Part shown: positions 21,730 to 32,671 of the stretch, one piece after another | Numbering within the stretch: the first letter of the stretch is position 1 | Layout of the letters: each line of letters opens with the position of its first letter | Source of the DNA: Gonatopus flavifemur | Taxonomy: Eukaryota; Arthropoda; Insecta; Hymenoptera; Dryinidae | Assembly (NCBI GenBank): GCA_018340375.1 | Contig: JAFFJZ010000013.1 | Coordinates: 7,480,501 to 7,544,500 of the forward strand | DNA length: 64,000 bases | Reading direction: 5' to 3' | The notes under the pieces: model-generated | What the model was told of the DNA's origin: nothing | Seen by the model: the letters and a program-made list of their open reading frames with translations, nothing else | Databases searched by the model: none | Program-made: the position numbers and the translations under genes

Positions 21730-22090
21730 AACCAATGAGTATCAGGAGGGAACATAACGACGGAGGGGTAAAAATCATTGAAACGGAAATTCACACCCTC
21801 GAAACCAACTTTTTTATGGCTCCTACCAACGGAAGTTCTGTTTCCAGAAGCAAAATTAACTTCTTACTTATAGAATTGTGCTTTCATCAATTGGACCCAT
21901 CGGGAAGTAAATCTTGGGAGTATGAGTTTCCATTTCATCCCTACCACCGTTATGTGTTCTCATGATACCCATTGGTTTCACTCCATGAAGCCTCAACTCA
22001 TCCGCGTCGAGTGGGATTTTCACTCGTTTTGATTAAACCTTGATTCTTTTTCAGAGTGAAAAATTCCCTTTAGCATTGAAATGGTTATGA
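21730..22090. other. Unassigned spacer
   Basis: I see no recognisable coding or repeats here. Confidence 0.4.
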
Positions 22091-22225
22091 ATTAGAACTG
22101 CCAGATGGGCATTGCTGTTGAGAGGAAGCGTACCCCCACAAAAACATTCATGTATATGAGTCACATGTATAGGTTCATAGGTGTATAGTTTCCGTGTGGA
22201 GGTGGGTGTATGTATGGGGCGTTCT
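22091..22225. repeat. Partial copy of the 42705-42877 hairpin family
   Basis: ACTGCCAGATGGGCATTGC followed by GTACCCCCAC, a CACATGTATAGGTT block and TTTCCGTGTGGAGGTG match the left arm of the 42705-42877 hairpin in the same order. Only one arm is recognisable. Confidence 0.6.
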
Positions 22226-22229
22226 AGCC

Positions 22230-22968
22230 AAATCGGACGGTTCGAAAAATTTTGTTTTCCAATTCCTTCGATTTTCTGACAGTATTTAGTGCCCATCGAA
22301 GAACATTCCCTGGTCACATTTGAGATCTTTTTGATGACACGTTCAGAAGATATCGAATTTTCGGGAAAATCGCCCTTTTTTTTGGTTTTTTGCCCATAAT
22401 CCCATCAATACTGGTCCGAATCGAAAGTTGTTTGGTTCAAAATCTTCGTTTTTATGTACTTTTCAGGGAAAAATTCTGTTTCTTCTGGATGATTTTTGCG
22501 TTTTGAACTTAAAGTATCGTTTTTATAAGTCAGTGCATATTTCGATTTTGTCCAAAATTTTCTATTACAAACTACTCTCCTTCCATCAATTTTTAAGCCG
22601 GATCCAATCTTGGGCTCCTGAGAATTATTATTTTTTCTCGACTCTTGAAAATTGAAAACAAATGTTTTTCTCTATTATCCTTCACGAATAAGGATATTCA
22701 TCATTGCGTTCTCTTTTTCAACTTATTCTGAATCATTCTATATCTCTGACTTTATCATTGTCATACCTTTCTGTATGCGAGAGGTAGAGAATCTCATCCT
22801 GTCACCTGAATATTGTTCCTCAAGAGTTCCATATAATTCTTCACAACTGCATAGGATGGATTTTTTTTATGTGTTTTCCTTGGCCATCATGTTTTCGCAC
22901 AGGAAGAAAATCTTCTTTGTTAGACAAATTTACGCTCCCATCATCATCCTTATAAAATTCTATGATTC
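22230..22968. other. Unassigned spacer
   Basis: AT-rich with no domain-bearing ORF. Confidence 0.4.
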
Positions 22969-22970
22969 TA

Positions 22971-23070
22971 CAGCAGAACCTCGTTTATCCGAGGTAATAT
23001 GGATAGAGCCTATTTGAAGAGTTCACCTGGGATAATACAAAAACATACAGCAGAACTCTGTTTATCCGAC
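22971..23070. repeat. Tandem terminal-repeat-like motifs of a pogo/Tigger-type element
   Basis: TA|CAGCAGAACCTCGTTTATCC (22971) and TA|CAGCAGAACTCTGTTTATCC (23048) are direct copies 77 bp apart. The motif resembles the known CAGTAGAACCTCG...TATCCG ends of Tigger-type elements. No matching inverted end or transposase was found nearby, so this is probably a solo end. Confidence 0.5.
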
Positions 23071-23157
23071 GTGATACGGGGAAATTTGACCTTAGTTGTC
23101 AATTTCAACACAGTTGAATAAAATTCATTTTTTAGTATTGAGAAAGGTCTACACGAT

Positions 23158-23494
23158 ATATGATACGCTGAGAACGAAAGTGACACTCACATTGTTGTCA
23201 AGCAAAAGCAGGACAGGAACTTTCAAGAGCAAGAATGGGACGTCAAAAGTTCCCAGCAAAAACGATATACTACGCGCAACCCAATTCTGTATTCATGCGC
23301 TGGTTCGTTTCTGCTCGAGCATTGCCGTGTTCCATGTCTGCCCGGAGATTCTTGTGGTCACTCTTTGGTTTCAAATCATAGGTGTATCCCTTGTGCTCGG
23401 AATTTTTGACGTTCCCTTTTTGCTCTCAAAATTTCCTGTCCTTTTTTAACTTGATAATACTCTGAGTGTCACATTCACTCTCAGCGTATCATAT
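23158..23494. mobile_element. Hairpin MITE, ~337 bp
   Basis: The arms start ATATGATACGCTGAGA and, from the right, ATATGATACGCTGAGAG. They remain alignable through GTGACACTCA, AGGACAGGAA and GACGTCAAAA/AACGTCAAAA. Confidence 0.8.
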
Positions 23495-23608
23495 GCCAAA
23501 ATGAAACGCAATTGTATTTGAAATGTGTTTTGAAACATATCAATCCGACAGATGATTTGAGATCAAAATTACTCAAACGTTGGAACAGTAGGTTTTGAAT
23601 GTTATCCC

Positions 23609-25798
23609 GCGCAGAAAAAAATTGGCTGTCAAAAGTATGACACGAGTCTCACAAAAAATCTGGCCACAGTCTAAGAATACGTACAGAAAGATTCAGAAAT
23701 AATGTGAGAAAAATATGAGAATTATCTTGGTGGAGGTTTGGCTACGGTATGAGCTGAGTATTGGGAGAGTATGGGTGGGAATTTGGGAAAGGATCTGAGG
23801 TTTGGGACTCAACCAAACTTTTCCCATACTGCCGTAATCAAAATGGATGGCCTTGCAAGAGTATGGGAATAGTTTGGCAAAAATTATAACGAAAAGTGTG
23901 GCAATAGGTCATGGCACTGAAACTTTATTTCAGTGCTATGGTAATAATATACCAGCAAATCGATTCAGGTTTTTCAAACCCGGGGGAAAAAACCACGTGG
24001 AAAACAACGTTGGAAACAACGTTGAAAACTAGGTTGAAAACAACGTTGTTTAACATGGTAAAATGGTCCCACCTTGAGAGAGAAGAAAACAACGTTGAAA
24101 GCAACGTTGAAAACAACGTTGAGAACAACGTTGAAAATGTGACAACAAAAATTACATTCCTAAATGAAAAAACAAAAAATCGATTTTCCTCGGAATCGAA
24201 CTTGGATTTTTGAGATCTAAGATCCGACTTCCCTGCCTCTTGGCTGCGGTTTTGTATGAATGTAGCAGAGCTTAAAAATGTATATGAACTTTGCTTGGAT
24301 CAAAATCATCTTGGAAAAAAATAATTAATCCGATTAACGGAACCCCAGTGAATTCCATCAATTATTACAACAACAGAGGTCTGGTTGAATTCCATCTGAT
24401 TATTCGTCAATGACATGTGGTCAGATTTACAGATGTTTTTGTGTTCTTTCCATGTTCGAATCAACTCCTTGGCACTGGAAACATCGTTCCAAGAATGTAA
24501 TGCAAGATTTTGCATCTTCACCAGCTGAATATTCCATAACTCGATTGCCAATTGGTTTCGATGAACGCTTCGAACTTCCACAACATGACTTCTTTTTAAA
24601 AACAATTTCATTGGCTGTTGCCGAATCTCAACGAGTTTCAGACGAACCATTTACATTCGTATAATGAATCATGAGAAATGATTCAGAAGAATATCATTTT
24701 TTGATAATTCTTCAAGTTTCCTAGAAACAATCATCTCAGATATCCTCTAGAAATGTTATAATCACTTGAAGTTGACTTTCATTATTTCGTGGTTATTCAC
24801 TGTTTTACCGACGATCAAAGAGATAACATTTCTTCAATTAATCTGTTTTCTCATTCGATAGAGCATGAATCTAAATTATTCAAACATATATGAGAATTCC
24901 TATGGTTGAATAAATTAGATGAACATTTCACATTTCAGGTGTATAAGAAACATGTAATACGTATTTTAGACACAACTCCAGTAAAAAAATTGTCTGCATC
25001 GTGTAGGAGCTTTATTGATTGATCAAAGGTAATTGTTGTAGTAATATTCAATGAAATTCATTGGTTTTTTAATTAGATTAATTATTTTATTCCTAGATGA
25101 TTTTGATTCAAGCAAAGTTCATATACATTTTTAAGCTCTGCTACATTCATACAAAACCGTAGCCAAGAGGCAGGGAAGTCGGATCTTAGATCTCAAAAAT
25201 CCAAGTTCGATTCCGAGGAAAATCGATTTTTTGTTTTTTGATTTAGGGAAGTAACTTTTTTTGTCACATTTTCAACGTTGTTTTCAAAGTTGTTTTCTTC
25301 TCTCTCAAGGTGGGACCATTTTACCATGTTGAACAACGTTGTTTTCAACCTAGTTTTCAACGTAGTTTTCAACGTTGTTTCCAACGTTGTTTTTCACGTC
25401 GTTTTCCCCCGGGTTTGAAGAACCTGAATCTGTTTGCTAGTACATTATTACCATAGCACTGAAATAAAGTTTTAGTACCATGACCTATTGCCACACTTTT
25501 CGTTATAATTTTTGCCAAACTATTCCCATACTCTTGCAAGGCCATCCATTTTGATTACGGCAGTATGGGAAAAGTTTGGTTGAGTCCCAAACCCCAGATC
25601 CTTTCTCAAATTCCCACCCATACTCTCCCAATACTCAGCTCATACCGTAGCCAAACCTCCACCAAGATCATTCTCATATTTTTCCCACATTATTCCTGAA
25701 TCTTTCTGTACGCGGCTGTGGTACGTAGTTTCTTAGACTGTGGCCAGATTTTTTGTGAGACTCGTGTCATACTTTTGCCAGCCAATTTTTTTCTGCGC
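23609..25798. mobile_element. Foldback element with ~730-bp inverted arms and internal 12-bp arrays
   Basis: The left arm 23609-24338 is inverted relative to 25065-25798 (outer ends GCGCAGAAAAAAATTGGCTG and GCGCAGAAAAAAATTGGCTG with the reverse orientation at 25798). Each arm holds two blocks of a GAAAACAACGTT 12-mer: left 24001-24049 and 24084-24136, right 25270-25299 and 25330-25391. Unit numbers differ between the arms. The 730-bp loop (24339-25064) has no recognised domain; a plus-strand frame of 84 codons (24410-24664) is of unknown meaning. Known parallel: Foldback and Galileo elements carry tandem subrepeats in long inverted arms. Confidence 0.85.
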
Positions 25799-25799
25799 A

Positions 25800-26665
25800 T
25801 GTAAACAGGCACTTCGAGAGCATCAATTTTAACACCTTCTTCATGTCAATCATCTCTCACTATTATAGGTAAACCTTAGAATACACGGAGAGAAATCGTC
25901 TATTAGAAATTACTAGACTCGCTGGTATATTGAGGATATATACATCCCAAGGTTATATACCAAACATTCTTTTCAAAAGTATTAGACTCCCTCCTAATGA
26001 ACATTCCACGTCTTGCGTTGTCTTTTAGACTGCCGTACCAGGCAAAAAAGTTGAGAACTCAATTTTTTTCAAAAATGAGTTTTTTATATCATTCGATTCA
26101 GGGAAGCAAGGCGCGTTTAACTGTGTTAATAGAAATTAGTTACCACTCCTGATTTTTGCATCATCAACATTTTTCTTCTCTGAAAACGAGTTGAAAATTA
26201 GACAATCATCAGAAAAAAGCCGTAATTTACATCAAAATGAGAAGAACCATCGAATACGTCGCTACTTTGCCAGACGAACAGATCGTAATTTGAGTTATGG
26301 TCTTTTCGCTCGGTGAAATCAGTGGGATGCAAATATCTCGTACTATTTGAAAAAAAACCCTCCGGAGTTGAAGTTCCCTTGATTTGTAAAATTCTTCAGC
26401 CCGAAGTCAATTTACCGAAGAAGAAAACCGTAAGTCCGGTCGTAGGCTTCAGCACAGTTCGGAAATGGTCGTGATAAAAATCTCAGGTGCCATTATGTAT
26501 GGATTTGAACCGTTAAAGTGAACATAAAAAAAGGCAGAATTACACCTGATTCCACGTGGGAGAATATTACTTACTAAAGTATCTGATCCATAGAATTGGA
26601 ATCCGAGTTGACATGTTTCTTCGTTTGTAAAGCGGACTATCATAGCATAATGCTTGAGCGCTGTT
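25800..26665. other. Unassigned spacer
   Basis: No recognised gene or repeat between the foldback element and mariner 2. Confidence 0.45.
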
Positions 26666-26666
26666 A

Positions 26667-27742
26667 ACACATGGGCTGAGAAATCCCGGGCCTAACACAT
26701 AAATGGCGCGAATTTTCCTGCATTCACCTGTTTTTCAGTTAGTACTTACCTTCAAAAGACAGCTGTCAAAATTTCATGATATATTTCTATTCATCAGTTT
26801 GTGAGTTATTGTACTAAGAGTGACGCTACTTTTGTGATTTTTGAAACAATGGATCAAAAACAATTTCGTGTTTTAATTTTACACTGCTTCTTGATGGGAA
26901 AAAATACCGTTCAAGCGGAGCAATGGCTTGAAAAGTGTTATAGGGACTCCGCTCTATCAGAAACCACAATAAAACGTTGGTTTTCTGACTTCAAACGTGG
27001 TCGTAGAAACACTGATGATGCAGAACGCAGTGGACGTCCAAATCAGGCGGTAACACCAGAAAACACAAGAAAAATCCACAAAATCGTATTTGAATGATCG
27101 AGAAGTGAAGATGCATGAGCTAGCTGAGATCCTGGAAATATCAAAAGAACGTGTTGGCCTCATATTGCATGAGAATTTAACTATGAGAAAGCTCTGTTCA
27201 AAGTGGGTGCCGCGTTTGCTCACTGTTGACCAAAAACAAGAACGCGTTGATGCTTTTGAGCAGTGTTTGGCCATGTTTAAACATAACAAGGCGAAATTTT
27301 GGCGTTGATATGTTACAATGGATGAAACATGGATCCATCACTTCACTCTGTAATCAAAACGATCGTCATCTGATTGAACAGCCACTAGCGAACCTCGTCC
27401 AAAGCGTTCGAAAGCACAACAATCGGCTGGAAAGGTTGGTATTTTGGTATTTTGGGATGTGCGTGGTGTAATATTCGACTATCTTGAGAAGGGGAATACC
27501 ATCAACAGTGAATATTATATCGCATGATTGGAGCGTTTGAAGGCCGAAATTGCAAAGAAACGACCGCATATGGCAAAGGGAAAAATTTTATTCCATCAAG
27601 ACAACGCACCATGTCACAAGTCAATCGAAACAATGGCAGAACTACATGAATTGAACTTTGAATTGCTTCCACATCCTGTATTCGTCAGATTTGACTCCCA
27701 ACGACTACTGGCTGTTCGCAGACCTAAAAGAATTGCTCGCTG
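26667..27742 (+). mobile_element. mariner element 2, 3'-truncated
   Basis: The left TIR ACACATGGGCTGAG...CCCGGGCC starts after TA (26665-26666). It matches the right TIR of the mariner tail at 39782-39995, so both belong to one subfamily. The element ends at 27742, where a hairpin MITE begins. The C-terminal coding end and the right TIR are not found beyond the MITE. Confidence 0.75.
26849..27742 (+). pseudogene. mariner transposase pseudogene 2
   Basis: It starts MDQKQFRVLILHCF and continues through the helix-turn-helix regions (TTIKRWFSDFKRGR, VKMHELAEILEISKERV) and the linker [12 protein letters not shown]. The catalytic motifs are VTMDETWIHH, FHQDNAPCHKS and, in a shifted frame, SSDLTPNDYWLF with D34D spacing. 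Defects: an extra base near 27085, TGA at 27306-27308, frame changes near 27350, TGA near 27523 and a frame change near 27690. Coding stops after KELLAA at the hairpin at 27743; about 45-50 C-terminal residues are missing. Confidence 0.85.
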
Positions 27743-27975
27743 CACCGAAAGAAAAAGCATGCTTTGGAAGCATGACACACTTCAATGCTTCTAATGCATT
27801 CGTTACAACGTACTTTTAACGCTCGCGACTCATGCAGTTAACGCACGAGACCATGCTTTTTGGGTATGTGTCACATGCTTTCTAAGCATGGGTACTGAAC
27901 GTTGGAAGCACGTTATGACAAATGCATTAGAAACTTTAGTGTGTCATACTTTTACAGTATGCTTTTTCTCTCGGT
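27743..27975. mobile_element. Hairpin MITE within mariner 2
   Basis: The left arm CACCGAAAGAAAAAGCATGC pairs with the right arm ending GCTTTTTCTCTCGGTG. Pairing continues through CATGACACAC and TCTAATGCATT. About 233 bp, non-coding. Confidence 0.8.
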
Positions 27976-28059
27976 GTGGTACACGGAAAAAAATATTCCA
28001 GTCAATCTTACAAAACTACTCCTGTAAGAAATTCGGTTACCAAAACAAGGAATCAAGTA

Positions 28060-29350
28060 CAGGTTGGTTGAAAAGTTTCTGCGCTCGAAATGAAAGAATA
28101 CTGTTTTTGTTGCGAAATATATTTTTTCATTCAATATAATCTCCTAGGAGCTCAATACACTTGTTCCAATGATCTTCCAATAATTTTATCCCATCCTTAT
28201 AATGCTTTTTCGGAAGCTCTGCAGAATAACCGTCTACGGCTGCTATGGCCTCTTCATTCGACGAAGAATGCTTTCCACGAAGGAATTGTTTGAGATTTCT
28301 GAAGAGATAGTAGTCGCTAGGAGCCAAATCTGGCGGATACGGTGAATGTTCAAGCAATTCGTACTTGAGTTCTTTGAATTTAGCCATCGTCAAAACACTT
28401 TTGTGAGCAGGTGTATTATCTTGATGAAAAATGATTTTTTTCTTCTTCAAACCAGGTCTTTTCTCACGAATTTTTTGATCCAGCTGATCCAAAAGGCTGC
28501 AGTAATATTCGGAGTTGATTGTTTTACCTTTCTGAAGATAATCAATGAACAAAATTCCTTTTGCATCCCAAAAAAATGATGCCATAACCTTCTTTACTGA
28601 TCGTTGTGACTTCACCTGCTTTGGAGCTGAACAACCAGCTTCAGTCCACTGTAAACGTTCTTGTTTCAATTCAGGATCATGGTGGTAGATCCAAGTCTCA
28701 TCCATAGTTATAAAACGATGCAAGAAGTCGGTTTTATTCTGCTGAAAACGCTCCAAATTACGCTAAGAAATTTGTTTTCGATCCAGTTTTTGTTGAATTG
28801 TTAACGTGTGCGGCACTAACTTCCCAAACAGTTTTTTCATACGTAATTCTTCATGTAAAATATGGAGTGCTCGTTCGTCTGAGATGCCTATGGCATTAGC
28901 AATTTCACGCTTAGTCAAACTTGGATCTTCACTAACCATATTGTGTACATGCTCAATGATTTCTGCTGTGGTGCCAGTTGTTGGTCGTCCTTCGCGTGGA
29001 TCGTCTTCAAGGCTAGTACGACCACGTTTAAATTCACCAGCCCAAAATTCAACGGTGCGTTTTGAAGGTGAGGACTCCTTGTACACTTCTAACAATTGTT
29101 CATAAATTTCCTTTACTTTTAAACCCTTCAAAACAAAGAATCTAATGACTGCACGATATTCAATTTTTTCCATATGAGGAAAAATCAATGACACGTCAAC
29201 TTCAAATGGCTTGTAAACAAAGAATGAATTGACAGAATGTCTTGTAACTTTGCATGTGTTCTCAGGACAGATATACCAACTTGAGAAAAAAAAAGTTTCG
29301 AGCTAGCAGTGCTATCTCTTGGCGAGCGCAGGAACTTCTCAACCAACCTG
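28060..29350 (-). mobile_element. mariner element 3, complete ends
   Basis: TA at 28058-28059 and 29351-29352 flank 28-bp TIRs starting CAGGTTGGTTGA (28060-28087 and 29323-29350, two mismatches). Length 1291 bp. It is distinct in TIR and protein from mariner 1 and mariner 2. Confidence 0.95.
28127..29173 (-). pseudogene. mariner transposase 3, single nonsense codon
   Basis: It starts MEKIEYRAVIRFF. The protein is full length except for one in-frame TAG at 28763-28765, after LDRKQIS. The catalytic motifs are intact: TMDETWIYHH, FHQDNTPAHKS and [12 protein letters not shown] (D34D). The C-terminus ends LLGDYIE. The stop lies between the DNA-binding half and the catalytic half, so as read the product would be a 136-residue N-terminal fragment. 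One C-to-T change (CAG to TAG) would explain it. Confidence 0.92.
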
Positions 29351-29418
29351 TACTCACAACTATTGTGTTCTGTAAAGGATACCAGTCACATAATTATTAT
29401 AAGTGATCAATTATAGTA

Positions 29419-29638
29419 TATACACAGAAAAAAAACTATCTTGTATCAAGACAATATTGTTTTCGTTATATATGAAACACGGATTGTGTCAGTTCAATGC
29501 AATTTGCTTTGAATCAAAAACAGGAAAAAACAAAATTCTTGATTCAAAGCAAATTGCATTGAACTGAGACAATCCGTGTTTCATATATAACGGAAACAAT
29601 ATTTTCTTGATACAAGATAGTTTTTTTTTCTGTGTATA
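29419..29638. mobile_element. Hairpin MITE, ~220 bp, near-perfect palindrome
   Basis: The arms start TATACACAGAAAAAAA on both sides and pair through TATCTTGTATCAAGA, ATATATGAAACACGGATTGT and TTCAATGCAATTTGCTTTGA to a short centre. Arm identity is very high, suggesting recent activity. Confidence 0.9.
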
Positions 29639-29639
29639 C

Positions 29640-32600
29640 ACTGCTCAAAAAACAAGTGGCTGTAGTAGTTTGTACAATAATTGGTAGTATTTTCAATTCT
29701 CACAATGAACTCATTTTATACAGTAATGATTACCAAAATCTGTGGTAACTGTACTCAGACAGCACACAACGTCTCAATAATATTTTCAGAATACAACAAT
29801 GTTTCACTGGGAACATTCTCAGTACAATATTTTGACGAAATTCCATGGATATTGCGGATACAATATTCCATTACAAATATTCTGAGAATCTTTCAATTGA
29901 AATATTGCACATACGATATTCTGCGATGTTCTGAAAATCTATGATGGAAGTATGCGGAGTTTGTCGCAAACGAAATATGATGAGGAGATTTCAATAGCAA
30001 TATCATACGTAGCATTGAAACTTTTCATCGTCCTCAACCGCGCCTTCGTGTTATTTGGTAGTTGAAGACGAAAACACCATGAATAATCACAAAACCGTGG
30101 ATTCGATTGCTGATTTATATTTCGTTTCAAGGCATCCTGAATCCATGGGTCTATACCCCACAGGCATGAACTTTTCAAAATTTTCCATCCACCTGACTCA
30201 CCAATGAAATGAAATGAAACGATGAAGTGAAATGAAATGATGGTATTTACCCAGATGGAAAAAAAGAACTCTAAGAGAAGTTGCCTTGTCAATTCCCCCA
30301 AATTTGTAGAATTTCCATATATTTTCCCATGTTTTGAGGAAAAAATAAGGAAAAATCCGAGGAAATTTTGTAAGAACAGAAAAAACTTTGTTATAGAATA
30401 ACTTGTCTAAAAGTTATCTGCAAGGTATTTCTCAGAAGTCTTATGCAATATTATTCCACTTCTCAAAGATGTCTGAATGGATAGCTTTGAGAATCAGTAT
30501 TCAAGACATACTTCAGAAGTCGTACGTAAGAAATCTTTTACAGTTCTTTCTTCAGATGTCAAAGGTATTCAATATGAAACAGTACTTTTATTGAACTAAA
30601 GTACTGTATTTTGAAATACTTCTCCAACAAGTACTCGATCAATGCAACAGATCAGATAATTATTCAACACAGACAGTGATTCAGTTCCTCGTGGAAAATT
30701 ATTCAAAAATATTAGTACATGAATGAAACAATGTTCAACAGCTCTATTCTTTTCTCACAGCATGACAAAGGTACAAAGTTATTGGATTTTATGAAAGGAT
30801 GTATCATCAGCCCCATTTTTGTACACCTCTGATGATTTTCCAAACGTTCATCAAGTCACATGGAATGATAGTATTTTTCCAATCAACAATCTGTATAAAT
30901 GGAATAACCAGCCACTTTGTGGAAATAAATGATTGGCGAATGAGAAGTAGGTATCCACAAAACTTGAGATGATAGAGAAATTGACTTATATATTGGGAGC
31001 GCAGTAAGTTTTCTGCACTCTGATGTTACTATGAACTATTGGCACGATAGATACTTATAAGGGACAGATTGTCAAAAATTACTGAGAAATAATTTCATTG
31101 AACTATGCATGTAGTTATGAATAATTATATATGAACAAATTATTCAGTCAATTTGTAAGAATGAAAATCAATTGAATATTTCTCATGTCGCATGTAATTT
31201 ATGGTTACGAATTGTGCTTGTAATTTGACAGATGATTTTTTATTGCTAAAACTCTTAGGCTCCATTTATAACCACATGTATGTATTGTTCAATAAAGTAA
31301 TGTAGAAATACTCTTTGGAAGCAAATCACAGTTGAGTATCGATTGTGGCAGTAGTTCATTCTGGTCAGAGTAAGAAAACTCACTGCGCTTCCGATATATA
31401 TGTGTAAGATGATATCTTTAACGATTCAAGTCATACTTATTCGTAGACAATTTATTCCAACAAACTCACAGTTCATTTTATATTATGCACATTGTTTGAG
31501 TGAGGGAGTTATTCCACGTCACTTATCAAAAAACACTCCACTCCACTTGAGGTGATTAGGGTAGCTTAATCAGAAGCTCACATATATAAGTGAGCAAAAT
31601 GATAATGGATGCCAATGATACATGGACTTCCCTTCAAAGCATTAAGAAAAACCGTGACTTTTCTGTGACGTTCCACAGAAGTCTCCTTTGGGATTTGATT
31701 TTGATGAAAAACAGGGACACTTGAAGGATCATTACGATACATCCATAACTTGTAATATTTTCTAGTTCACTTCTTACACATAACATAATGTGAATAATTT
31801 TTCAATGGAAAGCACAAAATAATGAATTCAAACCAAAATATAATCTTATCACAAGAATCACATCAATTTATCATTGTTGTGAAGAATTCCATGTTTTATT
31901 AGATACAAAACAAAAACAAATTCCAAAAGTAGGGTTATGTCTTTATGTTATGTTTATTGAAATCACTTTTTTGAACACTGTCAATTTCATCACTCATATT
32001 CTACGGGAATGAATTTCGAAAATTTTCCAGCGCGATGATTCGCGATATGTAAAAGTACGAAGAATGTGTAGTTTGAATGTAGTGGGTTAACTTTCATGGT
32101 ACAACCGCCAAGGGGACTGAGGAACTGTTTACTAGCAAATGTCTTCATCAACTAAGCTCTGAATTTCAAAGTGCGGAATAGCTACGTTGGCAAGGTGTTA
32201 GTTTTCGGTAGGTTAGGTAGGTGGGCAGGGCAGGTTCGGTTCCCCGTTAGGTTAAAAACTTTTCACCATTGCCAACAAAGTTACTCCAGACAATAATGAT
32301 TAATGTGTGTCATTGCCTTTCTACCAAACACCATAGTGAAGCAAAGGTTGGTGTTATTTTTTTTTGTCATCTTTGAATGAATCAATGAAAGTCTAATAGA
32401 ATCTGAAGCCAAGTTTATATCTTGATAATGTGAACTCTTTTCAGTAACCTGTTTTCTTTTATGAGGAATATTGAATACATTGCGGCATCTAACTTCGATT
32501 TTGTCATATTGTGAAATCCATTGGAATGAATTAACTGCAGTACCTTGTGATCAGGATCATCATATTGGGTTGATAATACAAACATTTTCTCGTAAACATA

Positions 32601-32670
32601 ATCACTCAAGACGGTTAATACATGCATTGAGTTCCCTCAGATATACAGTAATGGATGGTAAATTATATAT
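29640..32670. other. 3-kb AT-rich region without a recognised gene
   Basis: Only short frames are present. 29755-29945 carries repeated (TTC)TCAGAATATT-type words and a start, CAGACAGCACACAACG, that resembles a distant copy of the 44589-45357 element. 30205-30240 holds a few GAAAT units. I saw no conserved protein domain or tRNA. Confidence 0.5.
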
Positions 32671-32671
32671 A

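Noticed and set aside
24001..24136. Regularly repeated short units, CRISPR-like at first sight
   Set aside because: The units are contiguous 12-mers without unique spacers, occur in mirrored form in the other arm and lie in a eukaryotic foldback element.
23911..24213. Open frame encoding repeated NNVENNVE residues
   Set aside because: By-product of the 12-bp array; interrupted in the other arm and without a domain.
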